64,000 nt of DNA, taken from the NCBI GenBank assembly GCA_965219925.1, contig OZ244795.1, positions 868,001 to 932,000 on the forward strand, written 5' to 3'. Below, piece after piece: positions 43,636-53,043 of the stretch; the stretch's first letter is position 1, and every line of letters starts with the position of its first letter. Below the pieces are notes generated by a model. The model did not search any database and was not told the DNA's origin. It saw only the letters and a list, made by a program, of their open reading frames with translations. The translations under genes and the position numbers were made by a program. This DNA is from Bin87 sp965219925 (GTDB lineage Bacteria > Chloroflexota > Dehalococcoidia > Lucifugimonadales > UBA3495).

Positions 43636-44298
43636 TTAGCTGACGGGAGCAGCGGCGGTTTCTTCGATTGAAACGGGGCGAAATTCGCCGGAAATGAGGG
43701 CATCCACCAGTTGTTCGCTGGTGGAGATGGTGGCCTGGAACTCGGTAACCGCGCGACATATATGACTGGCAAGGTGGGCATCGCTGCCGCCGGTGCCGAG
43801 GTAACCGGTGCGCTGGCAAAGCGCTTCGGCGCGCTGGTTCTCTTCGGGTTTGCTGCCGGCGTTGACGCGTTCGACGATGGACACGCCGGGGAACTGCTCG
43901 CCCTGTTCCATGTACTCGACGAGGCCGATGCCGAATCGTCCGGGATGGGCCGGCACGACGTAACCGCCGTGGTGTCGAGCGGCTTTGATCAGCTCTCGTC
44001 CGTCCATCCTGACGTCGCCGAAGTCGATGTCCTGGTAAAGGGCGGGAGTGATGTTATACACGAGCATATGGCCGAAGCAGGTGTCCAGCTCGGCGCCCTT
44101 GAGGACGATCACGCCGTATTCGGCGGCCAGTTGCGAGTAGTCGGCGTCGAAGTTGAATTGCCGGTGTTCGGTGAGCACGATGCCGTCAACCGTGAAACCG
44201 CGCTTGCGCAGCACGTTGATCCATTTGAGGTACTGTTCGACGGTGGCACGGGAATCGTCGGAGGCCACGGAATGGCAATGCAGGTCGAGATAGGTCAA
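43636..44298 (-). CDS. PHP domain metal-dependent phosphoesterase
   Basis: 220 residues with PHP metal ligands: LDLHCHSVASDDSR, IVLTEHRQFN, LKGAELDTCFG, PAHPGRFG and GTGGSDAHLASH. Such stand-alone PHP proteins hydrolyse phosphate esters, for example histidinol phosphate or 3',5'-nucleotides. The start is close to the left end of IS66 copy B (93 bp), so upstream control sequences may have been changed by the insertion or inversion. Confidence 0.9.
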   Translation of the reverse strand: MTYLDLHCHSVASDDSRATVEQYLKWINVLRKRGFTVDGIVLTEHRQFNFDADYSQLAAEYGVIVLKGAELDTCFGHMLVYNITPALYQDIDFGDVRMDGRELIKAARHHGGYVVPAHPGRFGIGLVEYMEQGEQFPGVSIVERVNAGSKPEENQRAEALCQRTGYLGTGGSDAHLASHICRAVTEFQATISTSEQLVDALISGEFRPVSIEETAAAPVS

Positions 44299-44390
44299 AA
44301 GGGTAGTCTCCGAGCGCCAAAGTATGGGGGTGCCGCCAACGAGTGATTATATTGTGCGGTGGGGCCGGGCGCAACCGGGGATGCCGCCTC

Positions 44391-45824
44391 GTAACAGTTC
44401 AGAGTTGGTGAGGTGAATTGCTGAAAAGTTGTTTGTCGATGGCTGGCGACCTTTGGGCTGTTTATGTCAAGTTGGGGTCATGGAGCATGAAATCGACCTC
44501 ACCACCGCCGACCGGGATGTTCTGATTGGGATCATCGTTCGGCAGCAGGCCATCATCGAGAACCTGGAGAAACGGATTGCCCAGTTGGAAGGGCGGGCCA
44601 AATCCAGGGTTTCGGGAAGGATGCCCGGTCTGAAGTCCAAATCCGAGCAGAAGCCGGATCGACCCAAGAAGCCACGCCAGCCTCGACCCCACGGCTTTGC
44701 CCGGACCCGCACGACGCCTACCCAGCGAGTGGAGCATGTGGTGGAACAGTGTCCCGACTGTGGAACCCAGTTGTCCGGCGGTTGGACCCAGCGGACACGG
44801 GAAGTCATCGACTTGCCCCAGGTTCCGGTGGAGGTAACTGAGCACGCTTACCTCGCCCGCACCTGCCCGCAGTGCCAACGGCGTTGTACGCCCACCGCGC
44901 AACTCGACGGCGTGGTGCTGGACCGGCAGCGGTTGGGAGTGAACCTGGTCAGCCGGATTGCCGCGTTGCGCGAGGAGGCCAGGCTGCCCTGGCGCACCAT
45001 CCAGTGGTACCTGGACACCGTGCATGGACTGCATCTCAGCGTGGGGGCCATCGTGGCTGCCACGCAACGGGTGGCCCGCAAAGCCCAGGGGGTGATGGAA
45101 ACCATAGTGGAGCGGGTCCGAGGCAGTCCGGTGGTCCACGCCGATGAGACCGGCTGGCGGGAGGACGGACACAACGGCTACGTGTGGACCTTTAGCACGC
45201 CCACCCTGCGGTACTTCCTGCGGCGAGGTCGGGGCAAGGCCGTGGTGGACGAAGTCCTGGGGGAGGAGTTTGCTGGTGTGCTGGTCAGCGACTTCTACGC
45301 CGCCTATCACCACTACGACGGCCCCAAGCAACGCTGCTGGGCCCACCTCCTGCGGGACATCCACGACTTGCGTACACTCTCTACCCACAGGACCATCGGC
45401 TGACACAGTGGGCTGACGCGGTCCACCAACTCTACCGCCAGGCCGCGGCCTTTACCCATCCGTCGGAGCAACAGCGACGCACCACCCAACTGGCTTTGGA
45501 AAGGCGCCTGCTGGCCCTCTGCCGTCCCTACCTGGATGACCCGTCGGCGGTTCAGGCCAGGTTGTGCCGACGCATCGAGAAGCACGTCAAGGAACTCTTC
45601 GTCTTCATGGGCCAACCGGAAGTGCCACCGGATAACAACGCCGCCGAGCGCAGCCTGCGGCCGCTGGTGATCAGTCGCAAGATCAGCGGAGGAACCCGCT
45701 CGCAGCAGGGCACCGAAACCAAGATGACGCTGGCTTCAATCTTCGGCTCCTGGAGAGCACAGGGCCTCAACCCCCTCACCACCTGCCGACAACTCCTCGC
45801 TTCCCCCCAACTCTGAACAGTTAC
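44391..45824 (+). mobile_element. IS66-type insertion sequence, copy B (1434 bp)
   Basis: Inverted orientation relative to copy A, same 18-bp ends. Flanking 8-mers are GCCGCCTC on the left and CCAATAGC on the right. Inverting the segment between the copies would give each IS a perfect 8-bp duplication (GAGGCGGC for A, CCAATAGC for B). It differs from copy A by a 2-bp insertion. Confidence 0.92.
44480..45816 (+). pseudogene. IS66 family transposase with 2-bp insertion
   Basis: Same protein as the copy at 26427-27761 up to RDIHDLRTL, then CTCTCTACC replaces CTCTACC (about 45378) and the frame ends at 45403. The rest continues in another frame to 45816. The element may still be mobilised in trans by copy A. 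Confidence 0.9.
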
Positions 45825-45914
45825 CCAATAGCAACACAGGTTGCCCAACTTCCCACCTTGCCATAAACTGTCGCCACAGTAGAACCGCACCCAAATCGCA
45901 CGGGAGGCTTACCC

Positions 45915-47240
45915 ATGCCCCTGCCTACTCCTTTGAAAGGCGTCCGCGTCGTCGACTTCACCTGGGTCCGGGCCGGCCCCTGGGCAGCCCGCTGGCTGGG
46001 CACTCTGGGCGCCGAAGTGGTGAAGGTTGAGTGGCCGCTGAACCTCGATACCCTGCGGCAAAACCGATTCACGGTCCCTCCGGGCGTGGAACCGGGCCCA
46101 AACTCCACCGGTCAGTTTGCCGATACCAACGCCAACAAACGGGGCATCAGCATCAACACCCGCACTGACCAGGGCCTGGACCTGGTGAAGCGGCTGATCT
46201 CGGTCTCCGACATCGTCATCGAAAACTTCAGCAGCCGCATCATGCGACGCTGGGGACTAGGTTACGACGAGCTGCGAAAAGTTCGGCCCGACATCATCTA
46301 CGTGTCCATGGCGGGATTCGGTCAAACCGGTCGCTACCACTGGTACGGAACCATGGGCCCGGCGGCCCAAGCCCTCAGCGGACTGACCCACCTGTCCGGA
46401 ATGCCCGGTAAACCGCCGGCCGGCTGGGGCTGGTCGTATCTGGACGACACCGGAGGCATGTACGGCGCCATGTGCGCGCTGACCGCCCTGCGCCATCGCT
46501 CGGCCACCGGCAAGGGCCAGCACGTCGATCTGTCGCAAATGATCACCGGCATCACGTTGACCGGCCCGGCTATGCTCGACCGCACCGTGAACGGACGTCC
46601 GGCACGTCGGGAGGGATTCCCACCCGGCAACCGCACCGTGTGGCCGGGAAACGAACTGGTGAACAACTATCGCGGTCCCATCGCCGCTCCCCACAACGCC
46701 TACCGCACTTCTCCGGGAGGTTATAACGACTGGGCCGTCATCGCCTGCCTGTCCGACGGAGAGTGGCACAAACTTGTGGACTTGATGGGCAATCCCGCCT
46801 GGGCAGACGACCGGTTCAACACCATCGAAGGTCGTCTGGAGCGCCAGGAGGAGATGGACGAGCGCATTGAAGAATGGACCAAAACCTTCACCAAGTACGA
46901 GCTGACCGATAAATGTCAGCAGGCGGGCGTAAAGGCCATGGCGGTGCAGAGCAGCCAGAACCGGGTGGAAAACGACCCGCAACTGCGCCACCGGGATATG
47001 TACGTACCCATGGACCATCCCATGCTGGGGCCGTGGAAGTTCCAGAACGCGCCGTTCAAGATGACCAAATCCCCGGCGCAGATGTCCAGCCCGCCGCCGA
47101 TGATCGGCCAGCACAACCGGGATGTCCTGGAGGATTTGCTGGGGCTGGAACACTCGGATTTGCTGGAAGGTTATGAGAACGGCATATTCTGGCCCACCAC
47201 CATGGACCGGTATCCCTACATCGAGGAGGCCCTGCGATGA
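45915..47240 (+). CDS. CaiB/BaiF family CoA-transferase
   Basis: 441 residues. Family start LKGVRVVDFTWVRAGPWAAR then WLGTLGAEVVKVEWP. TDQGLDLVKRLISVSDIVIE, and the catalytic Asp in the KGQHVDLSQMI region. Class III transferases move CoA between carboxylates through an aspartyl intermediate. It is followed, with 4-bp overlap, by a paralogue. IS66 copy B ends 90 bp upstream, so its native promoter may have been displaced. Confidence 0.94.
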   Translation: MPLPTPLKGVRVVDFTWVRAGPWAARWLGTLGAEVVKVEWPLNLDTLRQNRFTVPPGVEPGPNSTGQFADTNANKRGISINTRTDQGLDLVKRLISVSDIVIENFSSRIMRRWGLGYDELRKVRPDIIYVSMAGFGQTGRYHWYGTMGPAAQALSGLTHLSGMPGKPPAGWGWSYLDDTGGMYGAMCALTALRHRSATGKGQHVDLSQMITGITLTGPAMLDRTVNGRPARREGFPPGNRTVWPGNELVNNYRGPIAAPHNAYRTSPGGYNDWAVIACLSDGEWHKLVDLMGNPAWADDRFNTIEGRLERQEEMDERIEEWTKTFTKYELTDKCQQAGVKAMAVQSSQNRVENDPQLRHRDMYVPMDHPMLGPWKFQNAPFKMTKSPAQMSSPPPMIGQHNRDVLEDLLGLEHSDLLEGYENGIFWPTTMDRYPYIEEALR

Positions 47241-48553
47241 CTTCCGCCAACAATGGCAACCAACCGGACGGTATCGACCGGGGTGATGCTCGACCCGCCG
47301 ACTACAATTTGCCGGGCCCGCTGAACGGCCTGCGCGTGCTGGAAATCTGCGACGAGAAGGGCCAGTTTTGCGGCAAGCTGCTGGCCGACCTTGGCGCCGA
47401 CGTTATCAAGATCGAACCGCCGGGCGGAGAAGCCTGTCGCAGTTTCGGTCCGTTCATGGACGATATTCCCCACCGGGAACGCAGCCTGTCATTCTGGCAT
47501 TACAACACGTCCAAACGCGGCATCACCGTCAAACTGGATTCGTTACCGGGGCAGGACATCATCAAGCGGCTGGCCGCAACTGCCGACATCGTCCTGGAGA
47601 GCCAGAAGCCCGGTTATCTGGATTCGCTGGGGCTTGGCTACGACCGGCTTTCCGCCGACAACCCCGGCCTCATCATGTGCTCGCTAACGCCTTACGGTCA
47701 GACCGGCCCGTGGCGCGACTACATCAGCAGCGACATCACCCACCTGGCCGGCGGCGGACAGATGGCGTCATCGGGTTACGACGAGATCGACGTACCCAAT
47801 GCTCCACCCATCGCGCCCGGCGGCGGCAACAGCTGGCACATCGGAGGTCACTACGCATACATCGGCATGATGGCCGCGCTGTACTACCGGTTCATATCGG
47901 GCGAGGGACAGTACATCGATGCGTCGATTCACGAAGCCTGCGCGCTGACCACCGAGGGCGCCATTGCCATTTATCTGAGCACCGGGGACGTGGTGCAACG
48001 GCATACCGGGAGGCACGCCGCACCGGACATGTCGCCGGCCATCCAGTTCCCCACCGGCGACGGCGGCTGGCTGAATACCACGCGCTCGGGCACCAACCTG
48101 ACGCCCCAACGGTTGAAGCTGCTGGCCGAATGGTTCGACCAGTCGGGAATGGCGGAAGACCTGGGCGATGAGCGTTACCAGAACCCCGAGGTGATCGCCG
48201 AGGAAAACGACCACATCGTGCAGGTGATGAAAAACTTCTTCAACAACTCCACGCTGGAAGACGCTTTCCACGGTGGGCAGCAGCGGGACTTCCCCTGGGG
48301 AGCCATCCGCAGCATGGACGAGATCGTTGGCGACGACCACCTGCAGGATCGAGGATTTTTCACCCAGGTAGAGCATCCGGAATTGGGGCGGACGTTCACC
48401 TACCCGGGCGGCGCGGCCATCTACAACGGGTCGCCGTGGCGAGTAAGCCGTCGCGCGCCGCTAATCGGCGAACACAACGCCGAAATACTGCAAGGCGAGC
48501 TGGGCCTCACCACGGGACAGATGCTGCTACTGGCCGAGGGGGGAGTGATTTAA
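47237..48553 (+). CDS. CaiB/BaiF family CoA-transferase (second copy)
   Basis: 438 residues with LNGLRVLEICDEKGQFCGKL then LADLGADVIKIEPPGGEA, LIMCSLTPYGQTGPW and the catalytic Asp region GEGQYIDASIHEA. It overlaps the first transferase by 4 bp. Paired, diverged CaiB genes suggest a heteromer or two steps acting on related CoA esters. The TAA stop overlaps the downstream kinase start (taATG). Confidence 0.94.
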   Translation: MTSANNGNQPDGIDRGDARPADYNLPGPLNGLRVLEICDEKGQFCGKLLADLGADVIKIEPPGGEACRSFGPFMDDIPHRERSLSFWHYNTSKRGITVKLDSLPGQDIIKRLAATADIVLESQKPGYLDSLGLGYDRLSADNPGLIMCSLTPYGQTGPWRDYISSDITHLAGGGQMASSGYDEIDVPNAPPIAPGGGNSWHIGGHYAYIGMMAALYYRFISGEGQYIDASIHEACALTTEGAIAIYLSTGDVVQRHTGRHAAPDMSPAIQFPTGDGGWLNTTRSGTNLTPQRLKLLAEWFDQSGMAEDLGDERYQNPEVIAEENDHIVQVMKNFFNNSTLEDAFHGGQQRDFPWGAIRSMDEIVGDDHLQDRGFFTQVEHPELGRTFTYPGGAAIYNGSPWRVSRRAPLIGEHNAEILQGELGLTTGQMLLLAEGGVI

Positions 48554-49494
48554 TGCTCGCACCGGATGACTACTATCCGGTCATCAACATTTTGCCGGCA
48601 GAGGAGATTGGCGCGGGCCAAGCGATAGGCATTTATGCCAACGATGAGCAAGTAGGCAGCCGGGAAAAATTTTGGACTGTTGGTCCGGACGGTGAGCTAT
48701 GGCTTTACAAAAAGCCGCGTCCTACCAACCACGGGGAAGCCTGGTCGGAGAAAGTGGCGGCCGAAATTGGCCATTTGATAGGAGTACCCTGTGCTGAAGT
48801 CCAGTTAGCGGTATCTGGGGATGAACCCGCTACTTTGTCCCGGTCGTTCAAGCCGGCACAATGGCTGTACTACCACGGCAACAGCGTACTGGCTAATGTA
48901 ATCAGCGGCTATGATTTAAGGCGCCGGTTTGGCCAGAATGACCATAGCGTTAAAAATATCCTGAGAGCGATTTCCCATCTGGCGGATAGTGGTTTGCTGG
49001 ACACAGACTCTGCGGTGGGACAATTGGCTTCTTATGTCATGCTTGACGGCATAATCGGTAACACCGACCGTCATCACGAGAACTGGATGGTAATGATTGC
49101 TCCCGGACAGGCGCAGTTTCAAATCGCGCCGTCATATGACCACGCCTCCTCGCTGGGGCGCGAACTTGCTGATTCCCGACGGCAGCAAATCCTGGCTCAT
49201 GGCAGGATGTTAGACTATATCGTCGGCGGCAAAGGGAAGCGTGGCAAAGGCCGGATATATGCCGACGCCAACCGCAAAGTACCTTTGTCTCCCTTACGCT
49301 TGGCCCAATTGATTTGCCGTTGGCAATCCGACGTCGTTCAGCCCACTTTGGAACGGCTGCAAACCTTATCCGACAGCGAATTACGGCCCGTGATTGACAA
49401 AGTGCCACCACAGTTTATGTCTGATATTGCCAAAGAGTTCGCGTACCAGTATCTAACTACCAGCAAAAGGGAACTACTACGGAGCATCCGATGA
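48553..49494 (+). CDS. HipA-like protein kinase
   Basis: 313 residues from the ATG that overlaps the CoA-transferase stop; a longer frame from 48436 lies inside that gene and is rejected. Kinase-like features: LWLYKKPRPTNHGEAWSEKV (ATP-binding Lys and Glu), LDGIIGNTDRHHENWMVM (catalytic DRHxxN), and IAPSYDHASSLG (metal-binding Asp). HipA-type kinases phosphorylate proteins such as GltX in persistence modules. Here no HipB-like repressor is seen; instead a HIRAN-like protein overlaps the 3' end by 4 bp. Confidence 0.82.
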   Translation: MLAPDDYYPVINILPAEEIGAGQAIGIYANDEQVGSREKFWTVGPDGELWLYKKPRPTNHGEAWSEKVAAEIGHLIGVPCAEVQLAVSGDEPATLSRSFKPAQWLYYHGNSVLANVISGYDLRRRFGQNDHSVKNILRAISHLADSGLLDTDSAVGQLASYVMLDGIIGNTDRHHENWMVMIAPGQAQFQIAPSYDHASSLGRELADSRRQQILAHGRMLDYIVGGKGKRGKGRIYADANRKVPLSPLRLAQLICRWQSDVVQPTLERLQTLSDSELRPVIDKVPPQFMSDIAKEFAYQYLTTSKRELLRSIR

Positions 49495-50285
49495 CTACGC
49501 TTTACCTGGCTTGGCAAGACCACGAAAGCCGACAATGGTTTCCAGTGGGCCGGCTGGACTCCGACGATGGGGCCAAGCCCATCGCCTACACATTTTCTTA
49601 CATCAACGGCGCTGCGGACGCCAAAGCATTGGCCCACTTTTCCTCCATCTTGGGCTTCCCTGAATTTGCGGAATGGTATCAGTCCGATGAACTGTTCCCG
49701 CTGTTTCGCAACCGGCTGATGAACTCGCGCCGGCCTGACCGCCCCGCCTACCTGCGCCGGCTGGGAATGGATGCTGATGACTGGAACCCCATGCGGGAAC
49801 TTTCGGTATCAGCCCCGTACAGTGACACTTTCGAGATGTTTCCGGCTATTGAACCAAACGCTGATGGCTGCTTCGCAACCCGTTTCTCCCTGCACGGTTT
49901 ACGCCATACCAACCCCGACGCTATTCGACGGACTGAATTGCTGGAAGTCGGGGAACGGCTGGGCGTATCTCTGGAACTGGACAATCCGGTTGCAACCCAC
50001 GGGATTATGGTTCATACCCAAGATTATTATCATGTGGGCTGGTTGCCGCGCTATCTCGTGGATACGGTACATCAAGACGACGCTTGGAAAATCACTGATG
50101 TCAAAGCTACTGTCGCACAAGTCAATCTGGACGGGCCGTTGAGCCATCGGCTGCTAGTTGATTTCAGGGGCAGTTTACCGGCCGGGTTCCGGCCTATGGA
50201 ACACCTGCCACAATACCAACCCATCGCCCCGACGGCCGACTACCCCACGAACAGGTCTTCCGGCAGGAAGGCTGACACTACGTAG
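49491..50285 (+). CDS. HIRAN-like domain protein paired with HipA-like kinase
   Basis: 264 residues. The N-terminal half resembles the N-terminal subdomain of HipA-type proteins (LAWQDHESRQWFPVGRLDSD then FSYINGAADA). The C-terminal half has LDNPVATHGIMVHTQDYYHV and GWLPRYLVDTVH, matching the HIRAN pattern (NPxDxxAIxV...iGYLPR). It is translationally coupled to the kinase. It could be the split HipA N-terminal part or a DNA-end-binding partner. Its 3' end overlaps the convergent formamidase gene by 46 bp. Confidence 0.65.
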   Translation: MTTLYLAWQDHESRQWFPVGRLDSDDGAKPIAYTFSYINGAADAKALAHFSSILGFPEFAEWYQSDELFPLFRNRLMNSRRPDRPAYLRRLGMDADDWNPMRELSVSAPYSDTFEMFPAIEPNADGCFATRFSLHGLRHTNPDAIRRTELLEVGERLGVSLELDNPVATHGIMVHTQDYYHVGWLPRYLVDTVHQDDAWKITDVKATVAQVNLDGPLSHRLLVDFRGSLPAGFRPMEHLPQYQPIAPTADYPTNRSSGRKADTT

Positions 50286-51349
50286 TTGGGTACGTCCACG
50301 ACGTTGCTCACCTTGAGGTCGACGGCCACGCTGCAGATTACGTAGGCCTGGTTGCGGGTGAAGCCGCGCTCCTGCAGCAGGTCGATCATGTTCAGCAGGG
50401 CGTTGCGGCAGGCCAGGGTCAGGTCTTCGCCCTGGTTGACCCCATCGTCAGTAACCGGCATACCCATGGTGGCGATGAACTTGCGGGGAGCGGCCCACTG
50501 GGGGTCGATGTAGTAGTCTTCCCGGGTGAAGCGGGGCCAGCGGATGTTGCGCTGCTGGGCTTCGCCCTTGAGCAGGCGGAACCGCACGGTGCACGTCGCG
50601 CCCATTTCCACTGCGGTTACGCAGACCTCGCCGTCGCCCTGGGCAAAATGGGCATCGCCGGTGGAGAACAGAGCGCCATCGACGGCCACCGGCAGCAGCA
50701 GTCTGGAGCCGGCCGAAAGTTGTTTGACATCAAAGTTGCCCCCGTTTTCCCGGGGCGGCAGGGTGCGCAGGCCGTGGGTGGCGCCGACGCCGGCGATGGG
50801 CACCGAGCTGGCGGTATCCGGAGGAAGGGCCACGCCGCCGCGAGCGGCCAACTCAGCCTCGCGACGTGTCCATGCGTCAAGTTGTGCATGGCTCGGAGCA
50901 ACCCCGGAGACACCCATGAAGGGTGCGCCGGGGACGCGTACGCCGGGGATTTGCGCGGAAGTGGCCCAGCCATCGGCAATGTTCCAGTGCACCATGAAGG
51001 GCTCGGTGAAGATGTCGCGCAGGAAACCGAAGCCAGGCACGATGCAACTGAAGGCGTGGGGCTCGGGGGCGATATCGACGAATTCAATTTCCAGCAGATC
51101 GCCTTGCTGGGCTCCTCTGACCAGAACTGGCCCAGTGAGAGGGTGGATGACGCCGGCATCGACGGTATCGAAAACCGTCTCGGTTACGCCGGGGTGAAGT
51201 TGACCGTCGAAAGCGTCGCGGGTTTCCAGCACGACCTCTTCACCTTCGTCAACCTCCAGCACGGCGGGGATGTCCGGATGCCAGCGATTGTGGCCTGTGT
51301 TAGACTCCTCACGCAGCGGTTTGCTGCGATCGATGTTAATGCTCGGCAT
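50240..51349 (-). CDS. Acetamidase/formamidase family protein
   Basis: 369 residues from ATG 51349; an upstream open frame to 51487 is rejected because it overlaps the SnoaL gene. FmdA_AmdA motifs: GVIHPLTGPVLVRGAQQGDL, GSRLLLPVAVDGALFSTGDA then HFAQGDGEVCVTAVEMG. These enzymes hydrolyse formamide or short amides to ammonia and the carboxylate. Divergent from the SnoaL gene with an 80-bp gap. Confidence 0.92.
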   Translation of the reverse strand: MPSINIDRSKPLREESNTGHNRWHPDIPAVLEVDEGEEVVLETRDAFDGQLHPGVTETVFDTVDAGVIHPLTGPVLVRGAQQGDLLEIEFVDIAPEPHAFSCIVPGFGFLRDIFTEPFMVHWNIADGWATSAQIPGVRVPGAPFMGVSGVAPSHAQLDAWTRREAELAARGGVALPPDTASSVPIAGVGATHGLRTLPPRENGGNFDVKQLSAGSRLLLPVAVDGALFSTGDAHFAQGDGEVCVTAVEMGATCTVRFRLLKGEAQQRNIRWPRFTREDYYIDPQWAAPRKFIATMGMPVTDDGVNQGEDLTLACRNALLNMIDLLQERGFTRNQAYVICSVAVDLKVSNVVDVPNYVVSAFLPEDLFVG

Positions 51350-51428
51350 GGATTGAACCTCCCCGATTCGGTCAGTCTCGTTCGTCAATAATCGGCCGGT
51401 TTGTTCGCAAATAAAAGGAGTTGTTACG

Positions 51429-51863
51429 GTGTCAACTACCCAAAACGTATCCAACCCTTCCGCAAATCCCGACATCATCGCGGCCAACCTGGCGGCGGTG
51501 GAAGCCCACTTTCACTCCGAAGCAACCAACGAAGTCGAAGCGGCGCTGGATCTGTACACCGATGACGTGGTCTGGGAAGCGCCGGCCCGCGGACTGCGAT
51601 TTGAGGGCAAGCGGGCTGTCGCCGACAATTATACGCAAATGTTCGCCAAGATGGAGGACGTGGAGTTCGAAAATCTGCAACGGTTCGCCACCGAAGACCG
51701 GGTAGTGGATGACAGCGTGGTGCGATTCCGGCTGCTGGACACCGGCTATTTGCCGCTAAATCCCGGCACGCAGGTGGAAATGAGGCTGGTGCACATCTTC
51801 GAGATGCGGGGCGGATTAATCAGCAAGGAAATCGGCTACGAGATGTGGAGCGCGGTTGGTTAA
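51429..51863 (+). CDS. SnoaL-like (NTF2-fold) protein
   Basis: 144 residues from GTG 51429 preceded by AGGAG. VEAHFHSEATNEVEAALDLY then TDDVVWEAPARGLRFEGKRA is the SnoaL/NTF2-like pocket pattern. Members are polyketide cyclases, isomerases or small binding proteins. It is divergent from the formamidase; function unspecified. Confidence 0.85.
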   Translation: MSTTQNVSNPSANPDIIAANLAAVEAHFHSEATNEVEAALDLYTDDVVWEAPARGLRFEGKRAVADNYTQMFAKMEDVEFENLQRFATEDRVVDDSVVRFRLLDTGYLPLNPGTQVEMRLVHIFEMRGGLISKEIGYEMWSAVG

Positions 51864-51949
51864 AAGAGGCGAGTGGTGGCGCTGTGGGATTGCCTGACAG
51901 TTGATGATGATAAAATAGTGGCATCCACACACTCCGTTGGCGAATCACA

Positions 51950-52405
51950 ATGATAACGCCTGAACTCTACATTCTGTACGGCTTTTTAGCCTTTATCTCC
52001 CTGTTGCTCATTACGATGGTGGCAACTACTCTGCGTACTGCTCAGGATATTGGCACACTGAAACGCGGACAAATTGCGCTTGGTGAAAAGATAGACCATG
52101 TTGAACAGAGGTTGAACGACCGGATTGACGGGGTTGAACAAGGGCTGAACGCAAGGATTGACGGGGTTGAACAGAGGTTGAACGACCGGATTGACGGGGT
52201 TGAACAAAGCTTGGGAGGTAGGCTAGATCGGGTGGAAAGCAGGATAGACTTGGTTGAGAATCGGCTTTTCCTGCTGGCGCAGGACGTTAGCGAGATTAAA
52301 GGTTCCGTTCAGGCCCTACACGAGCGGGTTGATTTGGTGATGCGACATCGGCACCAACCCACTGGCGAGGTAGTTCTGACACCAGAGGAGCTGCCGGCAG
52401 ATTGA
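51950..52405 (+). CDS. Membrane-anchored coiled-coil protein with DGVEQ repeats
   Basis: 151 residues. A TM helix (LYILYGFLAFISLLLITMVA) is followed by repeated ...GVEQRLNDRIDGVEQ... units, three near-identical at the DNA level (52116-52205), forming a coiled coil. No family name. Confidence 0.75.
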   Translation: MITPELYILYGFLAFISLLLITMVATTLRTAQDIGTLKRGQIALGEKIDHVEQRLNDRIDGVEQGLNARIDGVEQRLNDRIDGVEQSLGGRLDRVESRIDLVENRLFLLAQDVSEIKGSVQALHERVDLVMRHRHQPTGEVVLTPEELPAD

Positions 52406-52493
52406 TTATCGAAGCTCTAACCGACGTGCCAGAGAATCGGCGACACCGGACACAACCAGCGTCGCCGCCCTTATTTTGCGCCCCGTTACCTTC

Positions 52494-53003
52494 TCATGCC
52501 GGAACATCATGCGCCCAGGTGAACCCGCGGTCGGGTTCGTCGATGAGACGCCACTGCAGTAGTTTGAAGCCCTCTTCCACCGGTTGGAATGCGGCTTCAA
52601 CGCGCTTGCCGATGCCCACCATCACTTCCTTTTCCATGTTGAAATTGGCATCGACCAGGTTTCCCGTGATCCGCAGACCGTCATGCTCATCGGGCTGACC
52701 ACTCTGCTCGTCCAACTCCACCAGCACGATGGCAAACGGCGCCAGGTCGCGGAAGCTGGGAATCACGGTGTGGGCCACCACCTGGTAGGAATAGATTGTT
52801 CCCTTGCCCGACACCTGCTGCCATTCCCAATTGATGGACGTACACCAGGGGCAACCCGGGCCAGGTTCGCCGCGCAGCAATCCACAGTCTGAGCACTTCT
52901 TGACCACCAGGCGACCCTCGGCAGCCGCTTCGAAGTATCCCTTGTATTCAGAGTCGTTGTCGGGGATGCTGAGATTGATCCCCCGGTAAGTGTAATTAGG
53001 CAT
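52494..53003 (-). CDS. DUF35 OB-fold/zinc-ribbon acyl-CoA-associated protein
   Basis: 169 residues. The N-terminal zinc ribbon CSDCG with CPWC is followed by the OB-fold DUF35 region (GKGTIYSYQVVAHTVIPSFR). DUF35 proteins pair with thiolase-like enzymes (the upstream gene here) to form CoA or acyl transferase complexes. It starts 40 bp after the thiolase stop on the same strand. Confidence 0.9.
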   Translation of the reverse strand: MPNYTYRGINLSIPDNDSEYKGYFEAAAEGRLVVKKCSDCGLLRGEPGPGCPWCTSINWEWQQVSGKGTIYSYQVVAHTVIPSFRDLAPFAIVLVELDEQSGQPDEHDGLRITGNLVDANFNMEKEVMVGIGKRVEAAFQPVEEGFKLLQWRLIDEPDRGFTWAHDVPA

Positions 53004-53043
53004 TGGTGTTCTCCCTGTATGGCCTCGGCTCCGGTTCAGCGGT

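Noticed and set aside
51350..51487. Extension of the formamidase to 51487
   Set aside because: It would overlap the divergent SnoaL gene; the family start is at 51349.
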